Source of the DNA: SIG578 sp045655125
GTDB taxonomy: Bacteria > Bacillota > Clostridia > Oscillospirales > Ruminococcaceae
Length of the DNA stretch: 26,277 nt
Direction: 5' to 3'
NCBI GenBank assembly: GCA_045655125.1
Contig: JAZOOR010000056.1
Span: forward strand, 1 to 26,277
The notes below the pieces were generated by a model. That model searched no databases, was not told the origin of the DNA, and worked only from the letters and a program-made list of their open reading frames with translations. This document shows positions 1 to 7,282 of the stretch, one piece after another (within the stretch, counting starts at the first letter, position 1; every line of letters begins with the position of its first letter). Made by a program: the position numbers and the translations under genes.

Positions 1-56
1 GGGCCCGAGGAGTTACTCTCTACCTTGTCTTCCTAAGACCGCTTGGCCTCCGACTT
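1..56. other. Sequencing adaptor remnant (copy 1), not genomic
   Basis: Positions 25-56 match, as I remember it, the reverse complement of the 32-base MGI/BGI (DNBSEQ) forward adaptor ending in CGGAGGCCAAGCGG-type sequence (here CCGCTTGGCCTCCGACTT at its end). It is preceded by GGAGTT (9-14) and ten bases ACTCTCTACC (15-24) that sit where the sample barcode would be. The same block recurs at 186-233. It should be trimmed and not annotated as biology. Confidence 0.9.
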
Positions 57-150
57 ACCAACGGTCAGTGCGCCGTAAACACCCGACATGGAATTGACTA
101 CCACTTTACCGGCTGCAAACAGCATTTTTTCTGCCGAAACAGGGTAAGCC
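57..150. other. Orphan 94-base insert between two adaptor copies
   Basis: This stretch is enclosed by adaptor on both sides, as a short library insert would be. It need not belong to this genome or locus. One minus-strand frame is open throughout and reads protein-like (contains VVVNSMSGVYGALTVG), so it may be a fragment of a coding gene. I cannot identify it. Its first seven bases (ACCAACG) are the same as those following the second adaptor copy. Confidence 0.6.
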
Positions 151-233
151 AAGTCGGATCGTAGCCATGTCCTTCTGAGAGCCAAGGAGTTACTCTCTAC
201 CTTGTCTTCCTAAGACCGCTTGGCCTCCGACTT
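151..233. other. Sequencing adaptor (copy 2, full length), not genomic
   Basis: Positions 151-191 resemble the MGI/BGI reverse adaptor (begins AAGTCGGATCGTAGCCATGT) with about two or three differences from the version I remember. Positions 192-201 repeat the ten-base ACTCTCTACC seen in copy 1, and 202-233 are the complement of the 32-base forward adaptor. Reverse adaptor, barcode and forward adaptor in this order is the layout of a circularised DNBSEQ library junction. The GATC at 157 belongs to the adaptor. Confidence 0.92.
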
Positions 234-284
234 ACCAACGAAGAGCTTATGATTGCAAGAGATACCCTTGAACTTGTAAAATAA
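234..284 (+). CDS. C-terminal tail of an unidentified protein (5' end lost at the adaptor)
   Basis: The frame starting at 234 reads TNEELMIARDTLELVK and stops at TAA (282-284). It is followed after 17 bases by a good hairpin terminator (302-329), as expected for the end of a plus-strand gene. Everything upstream in this frame is adaptor, so the gene is truncated artificially. Sixteen residues are too few to assign a family. Confidence 0.4.
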   Translation, partial: TNEELMIARDTLELVK

Positions 285-301
285 GTTTTAAATTATTTTT
301 A

Positions 302-329
302 AAAGCCACCCTAAAATTCGGGTGGCTTT
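302..329 (+). terminator. Hairpin terminator after the truncated gene
   Basis: AAAGCCACCC (302-311) pairs perfectly with GGGTGGCTTT (320-329) around an 8-base loop. It lies 17 bases after the stop at 284. The T-rich tract is better on the minus strand, so it may work in both directions. Confidence 0.75.
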
Positions 330-338
330 CAGTTTGCA

Positions 339-373
339 AAAAAAGAAGCGGCGCTCTGCGCCGCTTCTTTTTT
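339..373 (-). terminator. Terminator of the secD-secF operon (bidirectional)
   Basis: Sixteen-base arms, AAAAAAGAAGCGGCGC (339-354) and its complement (358-373), enclose a 3-base loop. The arms end in A and T runs, so it is a strong intrinsic terminator in either direction. It lies 5 bases beyond the secF stop codon on the minus strand. Confidence 0.88.
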
Positions 374-377
374 AGGT

Positions 378-1307
378 TTATCTTCTTCGTCTTTTCTTTG
401 AGTTCTTTTCCTCAATAGCAACATAGATGCAAGGTGCAAACAGAAGTGAGGAGTAAACACCCGAAACAAGACCTACTGCCATGGGGAATACAAAGTCAAA
501 CATTGAGTTTATGTTATAAATAAGGGAAACTACAATAACAACAGCAAGTGCCATAAGGGTTGTAAGAGATGTGTTTATAGCACGCTGCAAGCTCTGATTT
601 AAGCTGAGGTTTACGTTATCAGCAATCGAAAGCTTCTTGCCGTAATTTTGCTTATTCTCGCGAACACGGTCAAATACAACAATGGTATCGTTTATGGAGT
701 AACCGAGGATGGTGAGCATAACTGCCATAAAGTTTCCGCCGATTTCGATTCGGAATATTGCATATACTGCATAGCAGACAATAAGGTCGTGAACAAGGGC
801 GATGATTGCGGTAATACCTGCCGACCAACCGCCGATATTCTTAAATCTGAATGCGATATAAACCATCATAAGAGCAATTGCAAGAATGACGGCTAAAAGG
901 CACTTTACGAAGAAATCACGACCGTTCATCGCGTTTACTGACTCAGATTGAACAAGAGCCATTTTATTAGCCTTGTACTCTTTTTCAAGAGCATCAGTAA
1001 GTTTAATCTGTTCTTCCGAGGAAATTTCCTCTGCTATTGAAATAACAACATTCTTTGTGTCTGCCCCAACGCTTTCTGAAGTTCTTGCGCTGGAACTGTA
1101 ACCAATAGCGGATTTAACATCAGCCTCTACATCCGAGAGCTTTATCTCACCCTCGTAGCTGTAAGTTATGATAGAGCCGCCCTTAAATTCGATGTCAACC
1201 TTGACTCCGAAAAATACTGTTACAAGAATGGTGATAGCAACGATAGCTGCGGAGATAACATAGTAGAGCTTTGCATGTTTTAGGAAATTATATTCTTTAT
1301 TAAACAT
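378..1307 (-). CDS. secF: Protein translocase subunit SecF
   Basis: This membrane partner of SecD uses the proton gradient to aid late steps of Sec-dependent export. The 309-residue product has a first membrane helix at about 14-35 and the SecF motif VDIEFKGG (37-44). After a periplasmic-type domain, five further helices begin near residue 135. The conserved stretch INDTIVVFDRVREN (205-218) holds the charged residues typical of the SecDF proton path, and SLTTL lies at 247-251. The ATG (1307-1305) shares one base with the secD stop (TAATG) and has GGAGG upstream, so the two genes are translationally coupled. It ends just before a strong terminator. Confidence 0.96.
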   Translation of the reverse strand: MFNKEYNFLKHAKLYYVISAAIVAITILVTVFFGVKVDIEFKGGSIITYSYEGEIKLSDVEADVKSAIGYSSSARTSESVGADTKNVVISIAEEISSEEQIKLTDALEKEYKANKMALVQSESVNAMNGRDFFVKCLLAVILAIALMMVYIAFRFKNIGGWSAGITAIIALVHDLIVCYAVYAIFRIEIGGNFMAVMLTILGYSINDTIVVFDRVRENKQNYGKKLSIADNVNLSLNQSLQRAINTSLTTLMALAVVIVVSLIYNINSMFDFVFPMAVGLVSGVYSSLLFAPCIYVAIEEKNSKKRRRR

Positions 1308-2695
1308 TATTTCTTACCTCCGTAAAGCCAAGGATTGCGGAATGCCTTAAACTGAGCGAGTGACTGAAGCATCCATTTAGAAGCGGTAACACCAAAGATG
1401 AAGTTAAGGATAACACCAACGATAAGGGTGTAACCGAAGGAATAAATGCTACCTGCGGTTGATGCTCCAAACCAAGCAAACAGAGGTGAGAAGAGTTTAG
1501 CAAAAATGCTTGAAGTAGGACCGAATGCGCCCATAAGAACAACGGCGCTTATAACCATTGTGATGTTGCTGTCAAAAACAGTTACAAATCCTCTTTTATA
1601 ACCCATTGCTATAGAGCCGTCAAGAGTTTTGCCCGATTCAATTTCCTCTCTGATACGGGTTGCGGTGAGAACGTTGGAGTCAACACCCATACCGATAGAA
1701 AGAATCATACCTGCGATACCGGGGAGTGTAAGTGTAAAGCTTGGGACATCGGCAAAGTAGCCCGAAACGCAAGCGATTGCTCCGATAGCCTGACCTACGA
1801 TTGCTATACCTGCAACAAATCCGGGCAGACGATATAAGAGAGTCATAAACACAAAGATAAGAATAAGTGCAATAAGACCTGCCATAACCATTGCATCTCT
1901 TGCGCCTAAGCCAAGCTCAGGAGAGATGGTGCTGAAATTAGAAATTTCAAGCTTAAAAGGAAGTGAGCCTGAATTTATCTGGCGAGCAAGTTTTTCTGCC
2001 TCCTGCTGAGTGAAGTTACCTGTAATAACTGCGTTACCATCGGTAATCTGTGAGTTAACAGTAGGAGCGGAAACCATAGTGTCATCCATCCAGATAGAAA
2101 TCTGGTCATTAAGATACTCTTTTGTTCCCTTAGAGAAAGCCTCTGCTCCCTCTTTTGTAAGAGAAAGGGTTACGTGCCAGCCGCCCTGATTGGAATCATA
2201 GCGGGCGCCTGCCTCTTTAACCTGAGTTCCGTCAAGCACCTTTTCACCAGAAGGTTTTCCCTCACTGTCGGTATTGGCGGTGCCATAGAAGGTTAGGACA
2301 GCGGTTTCACCGAGTTCCTTAATTGCTGCCTCAGGGTCAAAGCTTTCGTCATCCTCTTTCCATGGGAAGCGGACAACTATTCTGTTTTTTGTGTAATCGG
2401 CATAAACCTCATAGTCGGTTATATTCTGACCGACAAGGCGCTGCTTGATAACCTCTTCGGCAGAACCTATAGCCTTTTCCATATCTTCGCCCTTGAGATT
2501 TACATTTTCGGGAACACCGAATGTTGCATCAACACCGCCGCGGATATCTATACCCCAGCGGATATCGTTGCCTCCCTTAATGTATACCATTTTCTTGTCA
2601 CCATACATACTGCTGACACCAAACAAGGTGGTGTAGGTAAGCGCGATGATGACAGCTAAAATGATAAAAAATGTAGCCTTATGCGCTCGTTTCAT
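1307..2695 (-). CDS. secD: Protein translocase subunit SecD
   Basis: SecD forms the proton-driven SecDF accessory complex of the Sec translocon with SecF. The 462-residue length is the compact form common in Clostridia and shorter than the enterobacterial one. Visible parts are an N-terminal helix (about 7-26), the motif WGIDIRGGVD (47-56), the external P1-type domain (about 60-250, ending LNSGSLPFKLEI), and a membrane half from residue 265. That half contains the motif LPGIAGMILSIGMGVDSNVL (324-343) with Asp339, the likely proton-relay residue. The ATG follows GGAGGACTTAGA. A consensus sigma-A promoter lies about 80 bases upstream. The gene overlaps secF by one base. Confidence 0.96.
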   Translation of the reverse strand: MKRAHKATFFIILAVIIALTYTTLFGVSSMYGDKKMVYIKGGNDIRWGIDIRGGVDATFGVPENVNLKGEDMEKAIGSAEEVIKQRLVGQNITDYEVYADYTKNRIVVRFPWKEDDESFDPEAAIKELGETAVLTFYGTANTDSEGKPSGEKVLDGTQVKEAGARYDSNQGGWHVTLSLTKEGAEAFSKGTKEYLNDQISIWMDDTMVSAPTVNSQITDGNAVITGNFTQQEAEKLARQINSGSLPFKLEISNFSTISPELGLGARDAMVMAGLIALILIFVFMTLLYRLPGFVAGIAIVGQAIGAIACVSGYFADVPSFTLTLPGIAGMILSIGMGVDSNVLTATRIREEIESGKTLDGSIAMGYKRGFVTVFDSNITMVISAVVLMGAFGPTSSIFAKLFSPLFAWFGASTAGSIYSFGYTLIVGVILNFIFGVTASKWMLQSLAQFKAFRNPWLYGGKK

Positions 2696-2774
2696 TCTAA
2701 GTCCTCCAAGCTGAATTTTATCGTATCCGTAACAGAATATTATATTGATATTAAATATAAATTCGTACTAAATT

Positions 2775-2803
2775 ATTATACCTTTAAAGGCATAAAATGT
2801 CAA
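2775..2803 (-). promoter_or_regulatory. Sigma-A promoter for secDF
   Basis: On the minus strand TTGACA (2803-2798) and TATAAT (2780-2775) are separated by exactly 17 bases. Both hexamers are perfect consensus. It lies upstream of the secD start with no other gene between. Confidence 0.85.
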
Positions 2804-2869
2804 CCTCACATATGGCAGATTTTACAGTTTAGTAAAAATGTTTCCGTGATAATTTGTATAAAAATGCTC

Positions 2870-2897
2870 TTGAAAATCTTATATAAAGAGTTATAAT
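2870..2897 (+). promoter_or_regulatory. Likely sigma-A promoter for the antiporter gene
   Basis: TTGAAA (2870-2875) and TATAAT (2892-2897) are spaced by 16 bases, about 50 bases before the start codon at 2950. Confidence 0.7.
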
Positions 2898-2949
2898 GTT
2901 TAAGGCATATAAAAGGTATTTAATTTAATAAAAAAGAAGGCTTAGTTTT

Positions 2950-4227
2950 ATGAAAACCGTCACTCTTCTGTCAATCGGAACAGCACTTCTCTTAGGACTG
3001 CTTATGTCCCGCCTTGCAAAGCGTTTGGGACTGCCCGCAGTTACTGCATATCTTGTTACCGGTATTTTAATCGGTCCATTCTGCTTAGGGGCACTTGGAT
3101 TACAAGGAATAGGGTTTCACGATGACGCTCAGATAGAGTCGCTTGGGATACTCAGTGATGTGGCTCTCGGCTTTATAGCCTTTGCAATAGGAAACGAATT
3201 CAGGCTTTCTCAGCTTAAAAAGACCGGCAAGCAGGCAACTATTATAGGTATAGTTCAGGCGGTCGTTGCAACACTTATGGTTGATGCGGCGCTGATAGCT
3301 CTTCACTATATAATGCCCGACAAGCTTTCTCTCTCAGCGGCAATTACTCTTGGCGCGATAGCCTCGGCAACAGCGCCTGCCGCAACGCTGATGGTTGTTC
3401 GGCAGTACAAGGCTAAGGGACCTCTAACATCGCTTCTACTTCCCATCGTTGCTCTTGACGATGCTGTTGGTCTTATCATTTTCTCGGTATCATTCGGAAT
3501 TGCAAGGGCGCTTCAGACGGGTGCTGCTGATATAATGTCTATTGTTGTAGAGCCGCTTGTTGAAATAACTGCTTCACTCTTACTCGGCTTAATTATGAGT
3601 CTTGCCCTTACATTCTTTGAGAGATTTTTCCATTCACGTTCAAAAAGACTTTCACTTGCAGTTACATTTGTTCTTCTCACTGTTGGAATATGTATGACAC
3701 ATTTTGAAATCGGCAGACTTAAAGTCGGTTTCTCCCCATTGCTTACCTGCATGATGCTTGGAACTGTTTTCTGCAACCTCTGTGATTTCTCAGAGGAACT
3801 TATGGACAGGTGCGATAGGTGGACTGCTCCACTATTTGTTCTCTTCTTTGTTATTTCGGGAGCAGAGCTTAAGCTTTCGGTATTCTTAGATAGCGCCATA
3901 GTATTAATCGGTGTTCTGTTTATCATTTTCAGATCTATTGGAAAATATCTTGGAACTTATTTCAGCGCAAAGGCTACAAGCTGTGACAAAAACACAGTTA
4001 AGTATTTAGGAATAACTCTTCTGCCTCAGGCGGGAGTTGCTCTTGGAATGTCAGTTACCGCTATGCAGCTCGGAGAGGTTGACGGCGGACTTATCAGAAA
4101 CATTGTGCTGTTTGCAGTTTTAATTTACGAGCTTATTGGTCCTGCACTTACCAAAATGTCACTTTCGGCAGCAGGCGAGATACAGCATCACGAAAAGGTT
4201 TCATCAAGAGGCTCAAAGGTTCACTAA
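2950..4227 (+). CDS. Cation:proton antiporter, CPA2 (KefB/Na+-H+ exchanger) family
   Basis: This polytopic membrane protein of 425 residues probably exchanges Na+ or K+ for protons across the cytoplasmic membrane. It is hydrophobic along its whole length with about 11-13 predicted helices. It carries the repeated-fold signatures of the family: GLPAVTAYLVTGILIGP (27-43), GAIASATAPAATLMVV (135-150) and the paired acidic residues in ALDDAVGLIIF (Asp170-Asp171), the usual ion-binding site. There is no C-terminal TrkA-N regulatory domain, unlike full-length KefB/KefC, so it is a transporter-only form. AGAAGG precedes the ATG. It appears monocistronic, with a hairpin-rich repeat element right after its stop. 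Ion specificity cannot be read from sequence. Confidence 0.9.
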   Translation: MKTVTLLSIGTALLLGLLMSRLAKRLGLPAVTAYLVTGILIGPFCLGALGLQGIGFHDDAQIESLGILSDVALGFIAFAIGNEFRLSQLKKTGKQATIIGIVQAVVATLMVDAALIALHYIMPDKLSLSAAITLGAIASATAPAATLMVVRQYKAKGPLTSLLLPIVALDDAVGLIIFSVSFGIARALQTGAADIMSIVVEPLVEITASLLLGLIMSLALTFFERFFHSRSKRLSLAVTFVLLTVGICMTHFEIGRLKVGFSPLLTCMMLGTVFCNLCDFSEELMDRCDRWTAPLFVLFFVISGAELKLSVFLDSAIVLIGVLFIIFRSIGKYLGTYFSAKATSCDKNTVKYLGITLLPQAGVALGMSVTAMQLGEVDGGLIRNIVLFAVLIYELIGPALTKMSLSAAGEIQHHEKVSSRGSKVH

Positions 4228-4238
4228 AGTAAATATAG

Positions 4239-4360
4239 AAATACGGCATAGCCACTTGGGGCACCCTCCGTAAGGAAGGTGCCCCAACGGGTGTCTCTTG
4301 TATCAAAATTAAATAATTGATTTGGGTAAGCGGTGTAGTTATTGGCTATGCCGTTTTTTT
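4239..4360 (+). repeat. Dispersed hairpin repeat, left copy (complete, with terminal inverted repeats)
   Basis: ACGGCATAGCC (4243-4253) and its exact complement (4344-4354) delimit an element of about 112 bases that ends in a T run, so as RNA it would also terminate the antiporter transcript. Inside is a perfect 10-base-pair hairpin, TTGGGGCACC (4256-4265) with GGTGCCCCAA (4278-4287), whose loop is CTCCGTAAGGAA. AAATACGGCATAGCCAC (4239-4255) and CTCCGTAAGGAAG (4266-4278) recur inverted at 7314-7330 and 7291-7303. It could be a MITE-like or REP-like repeat. Confidence 0.75.
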
Positions 4361-4429
4361 GTTACACACCTTTTCAAAGTGTGTAACCCACTATGACACT
4401 TTCACGCTGTACAAAGATGTCAGTGGGTT
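4361..4429. other. Two overlapping hairpins in the intergenic region
   Basis: GTTACACAC (4361-4369) pairs with GTGTGTAAC (4379-4387). The last three bases of that arm also begin AACCCACT-AT-GACA (4385-4398), which pairs with TGTC-AGTGGGTT (4418-4429) with a two-base bulge. The two stems therefore compete for bases 4385-4387. No coding frame is evident. It could be an untranslated RNA structure, a mobile-element end or a recombination site. The rest of the gap (4430-4536) shows nothing I can name. Confidence 0.5.
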
Positions 4430-4536
4430 CAAAAATGCAACTTGTATAAAATATTATCCATAGTCGCATTTTGAAATATCCCATTATTAACATTACGCTA
4501 TACTTTGCTAAGACCTGATACTCGACGAAAAGAAAA

Positions 4537-4563
4537 CACGGCAGAGAACAAGTCTCTGCCGTG
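4537..4563 (-). terminator. Terminator of the XRE-toxin-immunity operon
   Basis: CACGGCAGAGA (4537-4547) and TCTCTGCCGTG (4553-4563) form a perfect 11-base-pair stem with a 5-base loop. On the minus strand it is followed by TTTTCTTTTCG. It starts 8 bases beyond the stop of the last island gene. Confidence 0.88.
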
Positions 4564-4570
4564 AAATAGA

Positions 4571-4954
4571 TTAGACTACTTTTATAGATATTCTTTCAAA
4601 CCCATTTTTTATTGCATTATCTAACCAAGAACACAGTAAATCATACACTTCTTTTGTATCGTCATAATCAAAATGACGATTTTGGTATGATTTTAGGTCA
4701 GAGAGGTATTCGTTTATATCCGTTATGATTGCTTCGGAATCATCCCCGAACGCACCCTCGCATTGATGATAATCTCTTGTAAACCCTTGCCACCCGTTTC
4801 CGTCAAGCTTGGGTTCTCTCAATATATCATCAAAGTATCCATCCCATATATGTAAGATTTGCATATCCGAGTTTTCGGCTTTGATTACAATTTCGGGTTC
4901 ACCTTCAAATCCCTCATAGAATTTGAAATTATCTATTGTCTTTCCAGTGTCCAT
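4571..4954 (-). CDS. Putative immunity protein of a polymorphic-toxin pair
   Basis: This small acidic protein of 127 residues is rich in Asp, Glu and aromatic residues (for example DGYFDDI, FGDDSEAIITDINEYL, HFDYDDTKEVYDLLCSWLDNA), with no signal peptide or membrane helix. I do not recognise a named family. The assignment rests on position: it follows a toxin-like gene and overlaps its 3' end by 26 bases, with its ATG inside the toxin's last codons and AAGGAG about 10 bases upstream. Toxin genes of contact-dependent systems are typically followed by such a small acidic cognate inhibitor. It is the last gene before the operon terminator. Alternatively it is an unrelated hypothetical protein; function is inference. 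Confidence 0.6.
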   Translation of the reverse strand: MDTGKTIDNFKFYEGFEGEPEIVIKAENSDMQILHIWDGYFDDILREPKLDGNGWQGFTRDYHQCEGAFGDDSEAIITDINEYLSDLKSYQNRHFDYDDTKEVYDLLCSWLDNAIKNGFERISIKVV

Positions 4955-5369
4955 TATCCAACCACTCCTTTTGTTGTTGTGTTAATGTGCCTTTTTTACG
5001 TGCCATTATTGCATTTTTCCAATCTTGCTTTGATATCCACTTGTTTTTTCCTACCAAAACTTCTTCTTGCTTTGGGCGTGCATTTTTGCCGTAACCAACA
5101 CCTGATTTTTTACGCTCAACAACCCACGAATTTCCTTGCTCTTTTGGTGCATTAGGTGTGCGGGTGTGCCAACGGCTTGTATAAGAATAATCACCCTTTT
5201 TCCAAGTATATTTAACTTGGTCGTATCCGTTTTTCTGTTCTTCTTTTACTGTGGCAGAGGACGGAATTTTAATAGGTGAACTCTTGGGCAGAGTATTTTC
5301 AATGTAATCTTTGTGGTTTTCGCCTGCACCGTGAGTGCCGCCAAAACCACCGTGAAAGCCTGCACCCAT
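4929..5369 (-). CDS. Short polymorphic-toxin-like protein with Gly-rich leader
   Basis: The 146-residue product has a glycine-rich start (MGAGFHGGFGGTHGAGENHK) and then a basic region of about residues 48-146. That region resembles C-terminal toxin modules of RHS/LXG-type polymorphic toxins, with blocks SRWHTRTPNAP (65-75), GNSWVVERK (79-87), LVGKNKWISKQDWKNAI (105-121) and LDNGHWK (137-143). The His- and Lys-rich composition would suit a nuclease, but I cannot name the activity or catalytic residues. It lacks the long N-terminal delivery domain of classical polymorphic toxins and any Sec signal. Its ATG shares a base with the DUF4417 stop (TAATG), and its 3' end overlaps the presumed immunity gene. 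Confidence 0.6.
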   Translation of the reverse strand: MGAGFHGGFGGTHGAGENHKDYIENTLPKSSPIKIPSSATVKEEQKNGYDQVKYTWKKGDYSYTSRWHTRTPNAPKEQGNSWVVERKKSGVGYGKNARPKQEEVLVGKNKWISKQDWKNAIMARKKGTLTQQQKEWLDNGHWKDNR

Positions 5370-6034
5370 TAAGCACTCACCACCTTTCGACTTTGCATAA
5401 AGTCGCTGTCGAATTGCAGTATTTCAATCCCCATTTCTTTATACTGTGCGAAAACCTCGTCCGGTGTAGCACCATATACCACAATGGTTTTTGGCTCTAA
5501 TATGTTAACCACATATTTTAAGCCGTTTATAAAATACTTGCGTTCGCTCAGTAGCCTTATGCAGCCGTGAGAGCCTACTGCGATTACCCCGTGCTTGTTT
5601 ATACCCGCACAAGATAATTCAAATGTACGATCATCGCCAAAGCGTATATTGGGGATGACGGGTATTCCGTTTTCTTGCAACCAATGACCGATTGCACGGC
5701 TACGATAAATATTCCATTGTTGCATTACCAACGGCATATCTCGATAGACACTAAAATCGGGAGATATAACCCCCTTGAATTTCTTTAGAATAGGGAGATA
5801 GGTGTTAGGTCTATTCCATAACCTTTCAAAAGCGGTATCGTCCTCGTAAAAATGCACCCAAGCATCATATTCGGTACTGTGTACCGCCTTTGAAAACGCA
5901 ATGAGCTTGTTGGGGTTTCGCATTTCTGTTTTTAAGCACGGGATTTCAAGTGGACTATCGTAGGTTGCATTTTTTACTAAAAATGCGTGAAAAACATCTT
6001 TGCACCCACTTCGAGTGCCATTTTTTCTTGACAT
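5369..6034 (-). CDS. DUF4417 family protein
   Basis: The 221-residue soluble protein matches the DUF4417 family as I know it from phage, ICE and other mobile regions of Firmicutes. Recognisable stretches are RPNTYLPILKKFKGVISPDF (75-94), YRDMPLVMQQWNIYRSRAIG (97-116), WLQENGIPVIPNIRFGDDRT (118-137) and GVIAVGSHGCIR (149-160). The family has no established function; many homologues sit in toxin or mobile contexts. A strong GAGGAGG lies 9 bases before the ATG. It overlaps the downstream toxin-like gene by one base, so the two are probably made together. A few extra N-terminal residues (MSRKNGTRSGCKDVFHAFLV) precede the conserved part. Confidence 0.82.
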   Translation of the reverse strand: MSRKNGTRSGCKDVFHAFLVKNATYDSPLEIPCLKTEMRNPNKLIAFSKAVHSTEYDAWVHFYEDDTAFERLWNRPNTYLPILKKFKGVISPDFSVYRDMPLVMQQWNIYRSRAIGHWLQENGIPVIPNIRFGDDRTFELSCAGINKHGVIAVGSHGCIRLLSERKYFINGLKYVVNILEPKTIVVYGATPDEVFAQYKEMGIEILQFDSDFMQSRKVVSA

Positions 6035-6048
6035 ATATTATGCCCTCC

Positions 6049-6237
6049 TCATCTGTTCTTTGCAGAAAATCGCAATTTTTTTCGTAAAAACATCAATAGT
6101 TCTTGCAATTTTTCTTCAGATGTGGCATAATACTTGTAGCAGAATATCGGATGCTCGCATCCAAAGAGAACGCACTTTGTAAATTGTTGCCGCAATTTAC
6201 TGAGTGCTTTTTCTATTTGTACGACCTTTACAATCAT
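6049..6237 (-). CDS. Small hypothetical protein (62 aa) in the island operon
   Basis: The product is a basic 62-residue protein with three cysteines (Cys22, Cys27, Cys33), a predicted C-terminal helix (SEEKLQELLMFLRKKLRF), and no membrane helix or known motif. It fills the gap between immA and the DUF4417 gene in the same orientation, with GAAAGGACGGTG upstream of the ATG and 14 bases between its stop and the next start. This supports it as a real operon member. I do not recognise a family. Confidence 0.5.
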   Translation of the reverse strand: MIVKVVQIEKALSKLRQQFTKCVLFGCEHPIFCYKYYATSEEKLQELLMFLRKKLRFSAKNR

Positions 6238-6269
6238 ATAACATCACCGTCCTTTCTCTTAATTTTCTA

Positions 6270-6818
6270 TTACACAGCTTCTTTGAAAAGCTGGAGTAAT
6301 CGTATTTCGTAATTGGTATAATCCTTATTGCCGTAAGTCAACCATTTACGATAGTAAGAGAAGGCGTAGCCTGCTGCTTCAAGGCTGATGTCAAAATGCT
6401 CGTAAACCTCGTAGGCATCCTTTAACTCTAATTTGTGAATGAGGACGGGCGGTGCGAGAGCATACTTTGCAAAAAACTTCGCTTCGGCTTCTGCCAATTC
6501 GCTTTCTTCCGTGTGATCCAACACTATATGTCCACACTCGTGGGTGAGGGTATTGTTGACACGTCCGTAGCCTTTTGCATCGTTATAAAAAATGTACCAC
6601 ACGCCATCTTTCTTGATAGTAAATCCGTCCTCGCTTCTTTCCATCATAAGCTGACGTGTTTCTTCGGATTTTGAGGAATAAGGGACTACCACCGCACCGA
6701 GTTTTGTAGCCATTTCAAAGGCACTTATCGGAATACATCGGATGTTAAGCTCCTCGAAAGTGTTGACCACAATCTCCTTAATTTCCTCACAACGCTTATC
6801 TGATAATCTAAATGCCAA
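6270..6818 (-). CDS. ImmA/IrrE family metallo-endopeptidase
   Basis: This predicted zinc protease has 182 residues and the signature HECGH (93-97) within LTHECGHIVLDH. A downstream acidic stretch (ELAEAEAKFFAKYALAPP, about 108-123) would supply the third zinc ligand. In ICEBs1 and related elements ImmA cleaves the neighbouring XRE repressor (ImmR) upon a host signal and so turns on the element. The start is TTG (6818-6816) preceded by GGAGGA, which overlaps the end of the XRE gene; the gap is only 2 bases. The tight linkage suggests it inactivates that repressor. Cleavage of the XRE protein here is inference from the family. Confidence 0.88.
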   Translation of the reverse strand: MAFRLSDKRCEEIKEIVVNTFEELNIRCIPISAFEMATKLGAVVVPYSSKSEETRQLMMERSEDGFTIKKDGVWYIFYNDAKGYGRVNNTLTHECGHIVLDHTEESELAEAEAKFFAKYALAPPVLIHKLELKDAYEVYEHFDISLEAAGYAFSYYRKWLTYGNKDYTNYEIRLLQLFKEAV

Positions 6819-6820
6819 TA

Positions 6821-7132
6821 TTAGTCCTCCCCGAACAAAGCAGAAATAAGTGCTCGTTTTTGTTTTTCCGACATTGTTGCGGAGTTTCTTGCCAACAAAC
6901 GCTCTACCTTCGGAAAATCAAAATCATCAGACTCTATACCGAGCAGATAATCAGAAGTGGTATGCAGGGCGGTAGCGATGTTTGCAAGCATATCCGCTTT
7001 TGGCTCTCTGTCGCCGGAAACGTAACGAGAGAGCGTGGCTTCAGTAGTGTTAATTCTATCAGCAAGCTCCTTTTGTGTTATACCTTGTTTTTGTAATAGG
7101 TTTAATAACCTCTGTCCAAATGCTTTACTCAT
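6821..7132 (-). CDS. XRE-family transcriptional repressor (ImmR-like)
   Basis: This 103-residue DNA-binding protein has an N-terminal lambda-repressor-like helix-turn-helix at about 5-62 (ITQKELADRINTTEATLSRY with GDREPKADML after it) and a short C-terminal segment (VERLLARNSATMSEKQKRALISALFG) that could mediate dimerisation or be the protease target. The ATG follows AAGGAGGAA. It is the first gene of the operon, and its promoter region has two GGTAAG direct repeats around the -10, so autorepression is likely. It is paired with an ImmA-type protease directly downstream. Confidence 0.9.
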   Translation of the reverse strand: MSKAFGQRLLNLLQKQGITQKELADRINTTEATLSRYVSGDREPKADMLANIATALHTTSDYLLGIESDDFDFPKVERLLARNSATMSEKQKRALISALFGED

Positions 7133-7171
7133 AGTATTTCCTCCTTATTTGCAGAGTAACCTCCACTCCAA

Positions 7172-7209
7172 CTTACCAAAAGTATAATACGTCTTACCGA
7201 AAATGTCAA
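7172..7209 (-). promoter_or_regulatory. Consensus promoter and candidate operator of the XRE-ImmA-toxin operon
   Basis: On the minus strand TTGACA (7209-7204) and TATACT (7186-7181) are spaced by 17 bases. GGTAAG occurs twice in the same direction, once in the spacer (about 7197-7192) and once just after the -10 (about 7177-7172). The repeats are a plausible binding site for the XRE protein. Transcription would run through all six island genes to the terminator at 4537-4563. Confidence 0.8.
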
Positions 7210-7282
7210 GTCTTTTTCATAATAAACACTATATTTTGTTTTGAATTTGAAGGACAGACACAAAATAAGACGAAAATAATAG

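Noticed and set aside
9..233. Direct repeats of about 48 bases at the start, resembling insertion-element ends or att sites
   Set aside because: The repeated block matches library adaptor with a barcode-like stretch, so it is technical.
648..896. Plus-strand open frames inside secF, such as an 82-residue one
   Set aside because: They lie wholly within a well-identified gene on the other strand and lack a ribosome site or family resemblance.
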